A DNA stretch of 64,000 bases from Actinospineispora eucalypti (lineage in GTDB: Bacteria > Actinomycetota > Actinomycetes > Mycobacteriales > Pseudonocardiaceae): positions 372,001 through 436,000 of the forward strand of contig JACHMT010000001.1 in the NCBI GenBank assembly GCA_014208095.1. Direction: 5' to 3'. Both the position numbers and the translations under genes were made by a program. Positions 51,398-59,126 of the stretch are shown one piece after another (the first letter of the stretch is position 1; each line of letters begins with the position of its first letter). The notes under the pieces were generated by a model. The model saw nothing but the letters and a program-made list of their open reading frames with translations, was not told the origin of the DNA and made no database searches.

Positions 51398-52117
51398 TCA
51401 CCAGGGAACGGGCCGGCCGTCCCGGGTGAACGTGCCGGTGGGGCCGCCGTCCGGCAGATCCATCGCGTACCGGATGCTCGCCGCGCCATCCGAAACCGGG
51501 CGCCCGCCGGGGCCGCCCATGTCGGTGGCCGTCCAACCCGGGCAGACCGCGTTCACCAGGATCCCCTCCCGGCGCAGGTCACCGGCCATGGTCAGGGTCA
51601 ACGCGTTCAGCGCGGCCTTGCTCACGTGGTAGGCCGGCAGCCCGCCGCCCATCGAGGCCAGCGAGCCGCCCTCACTGCTGACCATGACGATCCGCGCCGC
51701 CCGTCCCGCGCGGCGCAGCAGGGGCAACAACGCCAGCGTGGTCTGCCAGGCGCCGACCAGGTTGGTCTCCAGCGCCTCCCGGACCACGGTGAGGTCGGCG
51801 TTCGTGCTGGCCTGCCAGGTGTCGTAGTGGATCGCCGCGTTGTTCACCAGCACGTGCAGCCGGCCGAACTCGTCGTCAACCCGCCCGGCCAGCTCGGCCA
51901 GACCGGCCCGGTCGGTGACGTCCAGGCGCACCGGCAGCACCCGCCCGGCCGGTGCGCCGGTGTTCAGCTCGGCCGTGATCTCGGCCGCGACCCGCTCGCC
52001 GCCGGCCCGGTCACGGCTGCCCAGCAGCACGGTGTCCCCGTCGGCGGCGCACTGCCGGGCCAGCTCGCGACCCAGCCCCCGGTTCCCACCGGTGATCACT
52101 ACGACCCGTTCGGTCAT
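51398..52117 (-). CDS. SDR-family oxidoreductase (carbonyl-reductase-like)
   Basis: This 239-residue classical SDR has VVITGGNRGLGRELARQ, LVNNAAIHYD, catalytic Ser in VMVSSEGGSLASMG and YHVSK, and PGWTATDMGG. Similar to plant and animal carbonyl reductases. ATG start. Stands alone on the minus strand upstream of the moaA-moaD operon, separated by a short repeat array. Substrate unknown. Confidence 0.9.
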   Translation of the reverse strand: MTERVVVITGGNRGLGRELARQCAADGDTVLLGSRDRAGGERVAAEITAELNTGAPAGRVLPVRLDVTDRAGLAELAGRVDDEFGRLHVLVNNAAIHYDTWQASTNADLTVVREALETNLVGAWQTTLALLPLLRRAGRAARIVMVSSEGGSLASMGGGLPAYHVSKAALNALTLTMAGDLRREGILVNAVCPGWTATDMGGPGGRPVSDGAASIRYAMDLPDGGPTGTFTRDGRPVPW

Positions 52118-52159
52118 GTCCGCCAGCCTGCCCGACTCCCGGCCAGCCAGGGGACCGGC

Positions 52160-52203
52160 CTGCTGAAGTCACTGAATCACTGTGCTGAAGTCACTGAATC
52201 ACG
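52160..52203 (-). repeat. 22-bp repeat (class 1), 2 units, minus orientation
   Basis: Two units reading GTGATTCAGTGACTTCAGCA on the minus strand lie between the SDR start and the moaD stop. Confidence 0.88.
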
Positions 52204-52217
52204 GGGTCGTGCTCGAC

Positions 52218-52466
52218 TTAGCCGCCGGCGAAGGGGGGGAGGATGTCCAGGGTGGAGTTGGGCGGGATGGGGTGGGTGCGGCTGCGTACCGCGACCTCGT
52301 CCAGGAGCAGGCTGGAGGCGGTGAGCACCCGCTGCAGTGCCGCTCCGTGCCGGGCGCCGATCAGCGCCAGGACGTCGTCCACGGTTGCGCCCTCGGGGAT
52401 GGCGACCGGCTCCGACTCGAGCCCGGCGGCGGCGCGCGCGCCGGCGAAGTAGCGGACCGTGATCAC
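52218..52466 (-). CDS. moaD: Molybdopterin synthase sulphur carrier MoaD
   Basis: This 82-residue ubiquitin-like protein ends in the required Gly-Gly (PPFAGG). It carries a C-terminal thiocarboxylate for MoaE. Core VRYFAGARAAAGLESEPV and DEVAVRSRTHPI. GTG 52466 has GGAGG 7 nt upstream; the gap to moaA is 2 nt, so the two are coupled. Confidence 0.92.
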   Translation of the reverse strand: MITVRYFAGARAAAGLESEPVAIPEGATVDDVLALIGARHGAALQRVLTASSLLLDEVAVRSRTHPIPPNSTLDILPPFAGG

Positions 52467-52468
52467 TC

Positions 52469-53608
52469 TCAGCCTCCGATTGCGCTCATCGGGCGGTCGG
52501 GCTGCAGGAAGCCGGGGTCGTCGATGCCGTGCCCGGCCGCCTTGGCCCACATGGTGCCGCGCCAGGTGTCGGCGATCTCCTCGTCCGACGCCCCGCCGCG
52601 CAGCAGCGCGCGCAGGTCCGTCTCGCCCCGGGCGAACAGGCAGGAGCGTAGCTGGCCGTCGGCGGTCAGCCGGGTGCGGTCGCAGGCGCCGCAGAACGGC
52701 CGGGTCACCGAGCCGATCACGCCCACCGTGCCCAGCACCGGCCCCAGGCCGACCACCGGGCCGCGCCCGGGCGCCCCGCTGGCGTGTCCGGGCGCCCCGC
52801 TGGACGGCCCGGCGTGCACCAACCAGCGCTCGGCCGGCGCGCCGCCGCGCTCGGCCGGGTCCGGGGTGAGGATGAACTCGCGGCGCAGCGAGGCCAGGAT
52901 CTCCGACGCAGTGATCATCTCGCTGCGTTGCCAGCCGTGCTGCGCGTCCAGCGGCATCTGCTCGATGAACCGCAGCTGGTAGCCCTCCTCCAGGCAGTAC
53001 CGCAGCAGCGCGGGGGCCTCGTCGTCGTTCACCCCGCGCAGCAGCACCGTGTTCACCTTGACCGGGTTCAGCCCGGCGGCCCGCGCGGCGGCCATTCCGT
53101 CCAGCACGTCGGAGAGCCGGGAGCGCCGGGTGATGGTGGCGAACCGGTCCGGGCGCAGGGTGTCCAGGGACACGTTCAGCCGGTTCACGCCGGCGGCCTT
53201 CAGCGCCTCGGCGCGGCGGGCCAGGCCGATGCCGTTGGTGGTCAGCGAGATCTCCGGGCGGGGGTCCAGCTCGGACACCTGGTGCAGCACCGACTCGAGG
53301 CCCTTGCGCAGCAGCGGTTCCCCGCCGGTGAACCGGACCTCGTTGATGCCCAGCTGACGCACCGCGATGCCGACCAGCCGCACGATCTCGTCGTCGGTGA
53401 GCAGCTCGTCCTTCGGCGTCCAGTCCAGGCCCTCGGCCGGCATGCAGTACGTACAGCGCAGGTTGCACCGGTCGGTCAGGGAAACCCGCAGGTCGGTGGC
53501 GACGCGGCCGAATCGGTCGATCAGCCTGGGGTCGTCCGGCCGTGCCGGGTCGTGCCGGGCGACGGACGCGGCGCGGAGCCCGGGCAGGCCTAGTTCGGTA
53601 ACGGACAC
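52469..53608 (-). CDS. moaA: GTP 3',8-cyclase MoaA
   Basis: This radical SAM enzyme, the first step of Moco synthesis, has about 379 residues. The N-terminal cluster is in DRCNLRCTYC, with RFTGGEPLLRKGL and NVSLDTL. The C-terminal cluster is FCGACDRTRLT with a later Cys in LRSCLF. The expected end GG is present (AIGG). GTG 53608 was chosen to fit the family; an ATG at 53683 would add 25 residues of doubtful sequence, and no clear ribosome site decides. A Gly/Ala/Pro stretch near 285-300 (PSSGAPGHASGAPG) is an extra. Confidence 0.92.
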   Translation of the reverse strand: MSVTELGLPGLRAASVARHDPARPDDPRLIDRFGRVATDLRVSLTDRCNLRCTYCMPAEGLDWTPKDELLTDDEIVRLVGIAVRQLGINEVRFTGGEPLLRKGLESVLHQVSELDPRPEISLTTNGIGLARRAEALKAAGVNRLNVSLDTLRPDRFATITRRSRLSDVLDGMAAARAAGLNPVKVNTVLLRGVNDDEAPALLRYCLEEGYQLRFIEQMPLDAQHGWQRSEMITASEILASLRREFILTPDPAERGGAPAERWLVHAGPSSGAPGHASGAPGRGPVVGLGPVLGTVGVIGSVTRPFCGACDRTRLTADGQLRSCLFARGETDLRALLRGGASDEEIADTWRGTMWAKAAGHGIDDPGFLQPDRPMSAIGG

Positions 53609-53734
53609 TCCTCGAGGGTAACCGTCCTCGGCGGTACGCACCGGATCAACTACAGGGGGCTGACCTGCCGAAATGTGGTGCATGAGCAGATGAGGCAGGA
53701 ATTGGCGGAAGGTGCCGCGGACGCGGAACTCGGT

Positions 53735-53778
53735 GTGCTGGACGCACTGAATCAGGGTGCTGGACGCACTGAATCAGG
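53735..53778 (-). repeat. 22-bp repeat (class 1), 2 identical units, minus orientation
   Basis: Two identical units reading CCTGATTCAGTGCGTCCAGC+AC on the minus strand lie between moaA and the first kinase gene. The rest of the 53609-53844 gap shows no gene. Confidence 0.9.
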
Positions 53779-53844
53779 TGGGGGAAACCGGGGGGTCGGG
53801 GGGATGGGGGGTGTGGGAGGGTAAGGGGGCTGGGGGTTGATCGG

Positions 53845-55866
53845 ATGGACTCGTTGCGGGGTGAGGATCCGCCGCGGATAGGGCCGTTCCGGCTGGTGGG
53901 ACGGTTGGGTGCGGGTGGGATGGGCCAGGTGTACCTGGGCCAACACGTGCGCGACCTGCGTTACGCGGCGGTCAAGGTGGTGCACGCGGGGTTCGGCGAG
54001 GACCAGCGGTTCCGGGCCCGGTTTGCCCAGGAGGTGCGGACCGCGCTGCGGGTGCGCGCGTCCTGGGCCGCGCAGGTGCTGGACGCCGACCCCGACGCCG
54101 CGCGCCCCTGGCTGGCCACCGAGTACGTGGCCGGGCCGTCCCTGGAGCGCGCGGTGGCCGACCACGGGCCGTTGCCCGAGCGGCCCCTCGGCGTGCTCGC
54201 CGCCCGGATGGCCACCGCGCTGGCCCAGCTGCACGAGTTCGGCGTGGTACACCGGGACGTGAAGCCGTCGAATGTGCTGCTCGGCGCGGACGGCCCGAAG
54301 CTGATCGACTTCGGCATCGCCCGCGCGGCCGAGGGCACCCGGCTGACCCAGACCGGCATGGTCGTCGGCACGCCGGCGTTCATGTCCCCGGAGCAGGCGG
54401 AAGGGCTGCGGGAGAGTTACCCGTCGGACGTGTTCTCGCTGGCCAGCGTGTTGGTGTTCGCGGCGAACGGGGTGGGGCCGTTCGGCCGCACGGCCAGCCC
54501 GGTGGCCATGCTGCTGCGGGTCTCCCGGGAGCCGGCCAACCTGGACGGGCTGCCCGGCTGGCTGCGCGCCGAGCTGGACCCGTGCCTGCGCAAGAACGCG
54601 GCCGAGCGGCCGACGGCCGGCGAGCTGGCCGACCGGATCGCCGCGCGCTCGGTGACCGAGAACATCCCGGTGCACACCGGCTGGCCGGGCGCCGGCCACC
54701 CGTCCGCGCCCAACCGCCCCGACCGGGCGCACCGGTATCCGGTGGCCGGCTCGGCCGAGTTCTTCCAGGCGGCGACCGCGCGGGAGCGGCCCCGGAGGCG
54801 GGGCTGGCTGCGCTGGGCGGTCGCGGTCGCCGTGGTCGTACCGGTGGTGATCGGCGCGGTGTACTTCCTGCCCGCGTCGGGCGCCGAGCGGCCCGGTAAC
54901 CCGCCCGCCGCCCTGCCCGCCGTGCCGCCCGTCGCGGCGCCGGCGGTGCCGGTGATCCCACCGGCCGTCCTGGCCGCGCCGAGGTCGCTCCAGGTGCCGT
55001 GGCCGAACACCTACGCGGTGTACCCGATGCCCGCCGGCGGGCCGGTCCTGGTGTGCAGCGGGCGCACGTTGCGGGTGCTCGACCCGGCCAGCTTCGCCGA
55101 GCGCGACCAGCTCGAGTTCCCCGCCGAGGTGACGCAGCTGGCCCTGCCGCCGGAGCCCAACAAGATCTACGTGAAGACCGGCGACTCCGAGCTGACCCTG
55201 GTCGACCTGGTCACCAAGGCGCGCGACAAACCCATCCCGGTACCCGGGCCGATCGATGACCTGAGCCTTTCCGAGGACGGGAAACGGCTGGTCACGGTCA
55301 CCAGCACCGGCACGCTGAACGTGTTGCGGATGGACACCGGCGAGGTGCGCTCGGTCCCGGTCGGCGCCACCCGGCCCACGTCGGGGTACACCTTCGACGT
55401 CGACGACCGGCACGCCTACGTGACCAGCTGGGACGTCAACCCCGGACTGGTCGGAGTGGACCTGGACGCCATGAAGGCCACGCCGATCGACATCCCGGTC
55501 GAGCAGGGAGACGCGAACGTGCCGCGCGCCCGTTCGCCGGTGCTCTCCCCGGACGGGCGCCGCGTGTACGCGCTGGCCGACCGCGCCGTCCTGGTGTTCG
55601 ACACCGCCCAGAACGCGCTGGTCCGGCGGATCTCCTGGTCGGGCCCGTTCGGCTCGGGGCTGGCGGTGTCCCGGGACGGCCGGTTCCTGTTCACCGCCAC
55701 CGACGCCGGCGACCTGGTGGCGCTGGACGCGTCCACCGGCACCCAGGTCAGCACCGGCCGCACCGCCAAGTCGCCCACCGGAATGTTCGTGACCAGGGAC
55801 AACGCCCAGCTGTACGTGGGCGAGGGGGACCTGCTGGAGGTGTTCGACATCTCGGCGTTCCGCTGA
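53845..55866 (+). CDS. Ser/Thr receptor kinase with extracellular beta-propeller (kinase 1)
   Basis: This 673-residue Hanks-type kinase has a Gly loop GAGGMGQV (about 21), VAIK-type Lys in AAVKVVHAG, HRDVKPSN (about 137) and DFGIA (about 155), then activation loop TGMVVGTPAFMSPEQ. One membrane span lies at about 320-340 (WLRWAVAVAVVVPVVIGAVY). The extracellular half consists of YVTN/WD-like repeats (LSEDGKRLVTVTSTG, LSPDGRRVYALADRA, VSRDGRFLFTATDAG) that should form a propeller. Ligand unknown. ATG start. Convergent and abutting with the ABC ATPase. Confidence 0.92.
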   Translation: MDSLRGEDPPRIGPFRLVGRLGAGGMGQVYLGQHVRDLRYAAVKVVHAGFGEDQRFRARFAQEVRTALRVRASWAAQVLDADPDAARPWLATEYVAGPSLERAVADHGPLPERPLGVLAARMATALAQLHEFGVVHRDVKPSNVLLGADGPKLIDFGIARAAEGTRLTQTGMVVGTPAFMSPEQAEGLRESYPSDVFSLASVLVFAANGVGPFGRTASPVAMLLRVSREPANLDGLPGWLRAELDPCLRKNAAERPTAGELADRIAARSVTENIPVHTGWPGAGHPSAPNRPDRAHRYPVAGSAEFFQAATARERPRRRGWLRWAVAVAVVVPVVIGAVYFLPASGAERPGNPPAALPAVPPVAAPAVPVIPPAVLAAPRSLQVPWPNTYAVYPMPAGGPVLVCSGRTLRVLDPASFAERDQLEFPAEVTQLALPPEPNKIYVKTGDSELTLVDLVTKARDKPIPVPGPIDDLSLSEDGKRLVTVTSTGTLNVLRMDTGEVRSVPVGATRPTSGYTFDVDDRHAYVTSWDVNPGLVGVDLDAMKATPIDIPVEQGDANVPRARSPVLSPDGRRVYALADRAVLVFDTAQNALVRRISWSGPFGSGLAVSRDGRFLFTATDAGDLVALDASTGTQVSTGRTAKSPTGMFVTRDNAQLYVGEGDLLEVFDISAFR

Positions 55867-56631
55867 TCAGTCATGCAGCGGGGCCAGCGCGATGTGCGGG
55901 CGGCCGGTGAGCGGGTGGGGCGCGATATGCGCGCGCACCCGGAACACCCGCTCGATCAGCTCGGGGGCGAGGACTTCTTCCGGCGGGCCGGTGGTTACCA
56001 CTGCGCCTTTGTCCAGGACGGTTACGCGGTCGGCGTGCGAGGCGGCGTGGTCCAGGTCGTGCATGGCGGCCAGCACGGTCACGTTCAGCCGTTTGACCAG
56101 GCGCAACAGCTCCAGCTGGGCGGCGGCGTCGAGGTGGTTGGTCGGCTCGTCGAGCACTACCAACGGGGCGCGCTGGGCCAACGCCCGGGCCAGCAGGACG
56201 CGTTGCCGTTCCCCGCCGGACAGCGTGCGGAACACCCGCCGCGCCGCCCACGCCATGCCGACCCGGTCCAGCGCCTCGGCCACCAGCCGCGGCTCCCCCT
56301 CCCGGCGCAGGACGCCCAGGTGCGGCGCGCGGCCCATGGCCACCATCTCGGTGGCGGTGAACTCCCCGCTGCCGGTGAAGTGCTGGGTCACCACCGCGCG
56401 GCGGCGCGCCGCCTCCCGTGCGGACAGCCGCCACACGTCGTCGTCGTTCAGCGAGACCACCCCGGCATCGGGGCGCAGCGCCCGGTAGACGGTGCGCAGC
56501 AGGGTGGTCTTGCCGGACCCGTTCGGCCCGACCAGCGCGAGCAGCTGCCCGGCGCCGACCGCCAGGTCCGCGCCGCGCAGGATCGGCGTCCCGTCCAGGG
56601 AAACCCGCACGCCGTCGATGTCCAGCCTCAT
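55867..56631 (-). CDS. Fe-siderophore/cobalamin ABC transporter ATPase
   Basis: This 254-residue FecE/BtuD-type ATPase has Walker A GPNGSGKTT (about 36), signature LSGGERQR (about 137), Walker B LVVLDEPTNHLD and the H-loop in MHDLDHAA. ATG start overlaps the permease stop by 4 nt. It forms an importer with the two upstream genes. Confidence 0.94.
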   Translation of the reverse strand: MRLDIDGVRVSLDGTPILRGADLAVGAGQLLALVGPNGSGKTTLLRTVYRALRPDAGVVSLNDDDVWRLSAREAARRRAVVTQHFTGSGEFTATEMVAMGRAPHLGVLRREGEPRLVAEALDRVGMAWAARRVFRTLSGGERQRVLLARALAQRAPLVVLDEPTNHLDAAAQLELLRLVKRLNVTVLAAMHDLDHAASHADRVTVLDKGAVVTTGPPEEVLAPELIERVFRVRAHIAPHPLTGRPHIALAPLHD

Positions 56632-57611
56632 GGGCGCTCCCGCCGCAGCAGCCAGAGGAAGAACGGCGAACCGAGCGCGGCGGTGAACACGGTGATCGGA
56701 TACTCGTTGGGCCGGTCCACCATCCGGGTGGCCAGGTCCACCAGCACCAGCAACAACGCGCCGAGCAGCGCGGACACCGGCAGCAGCCGCCGGTGGTCCG
56801 CGCCGAACAGCATCCGCGCCGCGTGCGGCACCAACAGCCCGACGAAGCCGATAGCGCCGGCCGCCGCGACGCAGGTGGCGGTGAGCAGCGAGCTGACCAC
56901 GAGCAGCGTGGCGCGCAGCGAACGCAGGTCCACGCCCAGCGCGGCCGCGTTGTCGTCGCCCAGGGCCAGCGCGTTCAATCCGCGCGCCCGGGCCAGCAGC
57001 AGGGCGGCGCACGCCGGCGCGATCACCGCCGGCCCGGCCAGGTCTGGCCACTGCGCCCCGGCCACCCTGCCCATCAGCCAGAACAGGATGCCGCGCAGGC
57101 TGTTCGGGTCCACCGACAGCTGCACCAGGCTGGTGCCGGCCATGGCCAGGTACCCGACCGCGACGCCGGCCAGCACCAACCGGGTGTCGGCCAGCTGCCC
57201 GGACCGCTGGGCCAGCAGGAACACCGCAAGGGTGGCGGCCAGCGCGCCGACGAACGCCCCGCCGGTCACCCCCAGCCCCACCCCCAGACCGGTCGCCTGG
57301 ACTCCGATTGCGCCCAGCGACGAGCCGGACGAGATGCCCAGCAGGTACGGCTCGGCCAGCGGGTTGCGCACCAGCGCCTGCAGCACCGCGCCGGCCAGCG
57401 CCAGCGCCGCACCGACCAGCCCGGCGAGCACCACCCGGGGCGCCCGCAGCCTCCAGATGATCTGCTCGTCCAGCGGGGGCAACCCGGCCGGGTCCCCGAA
57501 CAGGTGCGCGGCGACCACGGCGACCGTGCGGTCCAGCGGCAGAGTCACGGTGCCCAGGCCGACCGAGACGACCATGGCGGCCAGCAGCAACCCGGCCAAC
57601 GCGAGCAGCAC
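56628..57611 (-). CDS. Fe-siderophore/cobalamin ABC transporter permease (FecCD)
   Basis: This 327-residue permease of the BtuC/FecCD family has about nine or ten spans; RAPRVVLAGLVGAALALAG and NPLAEPYLLGISSGSSLGA are the family hallmarks, with GFVGLLVPHAAR near the end. GTG 57611 starts directly in the first span; an extension back to CTG near 57650 is possible because the family usually has a few residues first. Lies 28 nt after the binding-protein gene. A single permease gene probably works as a homodimer. Confidence 0.92.
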   Translation of the reverse strand: MLLALAGLLLAAMVVSVGLGTVTLPLDRTVAVVAAHLFGDPAGLPPLDEQIIWRLRAPRVVLAGLVGAALALAGAVLQALVRNPLAEPYLLGISSGSSLGAIGVQATGLGVGLGVTGGAFVGALAATLAVFLLAQRSGQLADTRLVLAGVAVGYLAMAGTSLVQLSVDPNSLRGILFWLMGRVAGAQWPDLAGPAVIAPACAALLLARARGLNALALGDDNAAALGVDLRSLRATLLVVSSLLTATCVAAAGAIGFVGLLVPHAARMLFGADHRRLLPVSALLGALLLVLVDLATRMVDRPNEYPITVFTAALGSPFFLWLLRRERP

Positions 57612-57639
57612 GCCGGCCAGCGGGGCGTCCCGTTGTGAT

Positions 57640-58743
57640 TCAGAAACTCTCAGGGTGCGCCGCCTTCGCGATCTTCTCCACCGCCCAGGCGTTGGTGGTG
57701 CCCAGGTAGACGCCGTCCGACACCCCGACCCAGGCGTTGTTCCGGGCCGCCGCCCAGCCCGGGTAGGCGTCGAACAGCCGGCGCGCCTCCCGTTCCGGCA
57801 CCTCGCCGGGGGTGAACGCGCCGACCACCAGCAGATCCACCTCGGCCACCGCCAGCTGTTCCGCGTTGATCGTCCTGGTCAGGTCCGGGCCGCCGCGGGG
57901 GAAGCTGTTCACCCCGCCGGCGGCCTGCAGCACCCGGTCGTAGATCCCGCCGGCGAGCACGGCGGGCAGCCCGTTGTCGTTCATCATCGACATCCCGGGG
58001 AAGACGACCAGCATCTTCTTCGCCGGCCGGCCGGCCACCGCCGCGCGCACCCGGTCGATGCGGTTCGCCAGGTCGGTGGCCACCGCGTGGGCGCGCCCGG
58101 AGACGTCGAAGATCTGCCCGAGCAGCAGCAGGAAATTCAGCGAGTCGCGCGGCGAGGCGGCCAGGTGGGTCCGCCGTTCCTCGGGTGTGGCGTCCGGTTT
58201 GCCCATCGCGCAGTTCACCGGGTTCACCAGCGAGGGCATGCCGGCGGCGGCGAGCTGTTCCCGGGTGGCGAAGCCGAGCGCCGGGTCGAACCCGCCGGAC
58301 CAGGTGGAGATCACCAGGTCCGCGCCGGAGGCCAGTACCTGTTCGGCGGGCACGTCGAAGTGCCGGTTCTGGCTCAGCCCGCCGGTGGGCAGCGCGTCGA
58401 TCCGCTCGGTCAGGCCGGGCTGGTCGGACACCCCGTAGTGCTGGGCGTTGGCCAGCACCCGGTCACCCAGGCCCAGCGCGACCATGCTCTCCGCCTCGGC
58501 CACCGAGGTCCCGTTCAGGATGAGCACCCGCCGGGGCGGCGCGTTGAAGGTCAGCCGCATGCCGCAGTTGTCGATGCTCAGCGGGTAGCGGGTCGGCCCG
58601 CCCGCCGGCGGCAACCGGAGATCGAACTCCGCCTCTGCCGCATCCGCCGGCCCGTCGTCCCCGCCCGGCGCGGCGCAACCGGCCGCCACCAATGCAAGCC
58701 CGCACGCCACCGTCACCGCCAGCGTCCGCCGCCCGTACCGCAC
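57640..58743 (-). CDS. ABC transporter substrate-binding lipoprotein (FecB/BtuF class)
   Basis: This 367-residue lipoprotein has a signal with lipobox LVAAGC (about residue 20). The two-lobe TroA-like fold is indicated by RVLILNGTSVAEAESMVALG, DLVISTWSGG, and LVVGAFTPGEV. It delivers an iron-siderophore, haem or cobalamin; the sequence does not decide. GTG 58743 has GGGGAG upstream; the frame extended to 59094 codes for Pro/Arg-rich noise. First gene of the importer operon. Confidence 0.9.
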   Translation of the reverse strand: MRYGRRTLAVTVACGLALVAAGCAAPGGDDGPADAAEAEFDLRLPPAGGPTRYPLSIDNCGMRLTFNAPPRRVLILNGTSVAEAESMVALGLGDRVLANAQHYGVSDQPGLTERIDALPTGGLSQNRHFDVPAEQVLASGADLVISTWSGGFDPALGFATREQLAAAGMPSLVNPVNCAMGKPDATPEERRTHLAASPRDSLNFLLLLGQIFDVSGRAHAVATDLANRIDRVRAAVAGRPAKKMLVVFPGMSMMNDNGLPAVLAGGIYDRVLQAAGGVNSFPRGGPDLTRTINAEQLAVAEVDLLVVGAFTPGEVPEREARRLFDAYPGWAAARNNAWVGVSDGVYLGTTNAWAVEKIAKAAHPESF

Positions 58744-59126
58744 CCGCAACTCCCCACGTCGATTCCCCCGGCAAGTCGTCGCCGCTTGCCGCCGGGTTCC
58801 CGAACCGCCGCACGACGGCCGTTCCGGTGGGTTCGGACACCTGCCTCGAGGCTCGTCCCATGCGCACCGAATGGTCACTTCCGTCGCGGGAGAGGTTGGG
58901 GATCCGAAACGGCTGGTTGCCGGAAGCGGCAACAAAACGCCGTTACACGTGCCGCTTCCGGCAATCGGAACTCGCCAGATGACGGCGGGAGAGGCGACCC
59001 ACCCTTGCCGGCCTCTGGGACCCAACCGGTGGGGCGGGTCGGGGGTCGGTGGGGGTGAGTCGGGTTCGGGTGGGTTCCCGAGGTGGATGAGCAAGTGTCT
59101 GACATCAAACTGAGGGGGCGGTTACG
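58744..59126. promoter_or_regulatory. Divergent control region with a 15-bp hairpin
   Basis: TTGCCGGAAGCGGCA (58917-58931) and its exact inverse (58950-58964) flank an 18-nt loop. It lies ~175 nt before the binding-protein start and ~165 nt before kinase 2. It may be an operator or a leader structure. I looked for a cobalamin riboswitch in this leader and did not find its conserved core. No gene is seen. Confidence 0.5.

Noticed and set aside
58744..58930. Cobalamin riboswitch before the FecB/BtuF-like gene
   Set aside because: The leader is long and structured, but I could not find the B12-box or the other conserved core blocks. It is kept only as an unassigned leader.
58744..59094. N-terminal extension of the binding protein to 484 residues
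   Set aside because: The extension is Pro/Arg-rich without a signal peptide, while a proper lipoprotein signal starts at 58743.
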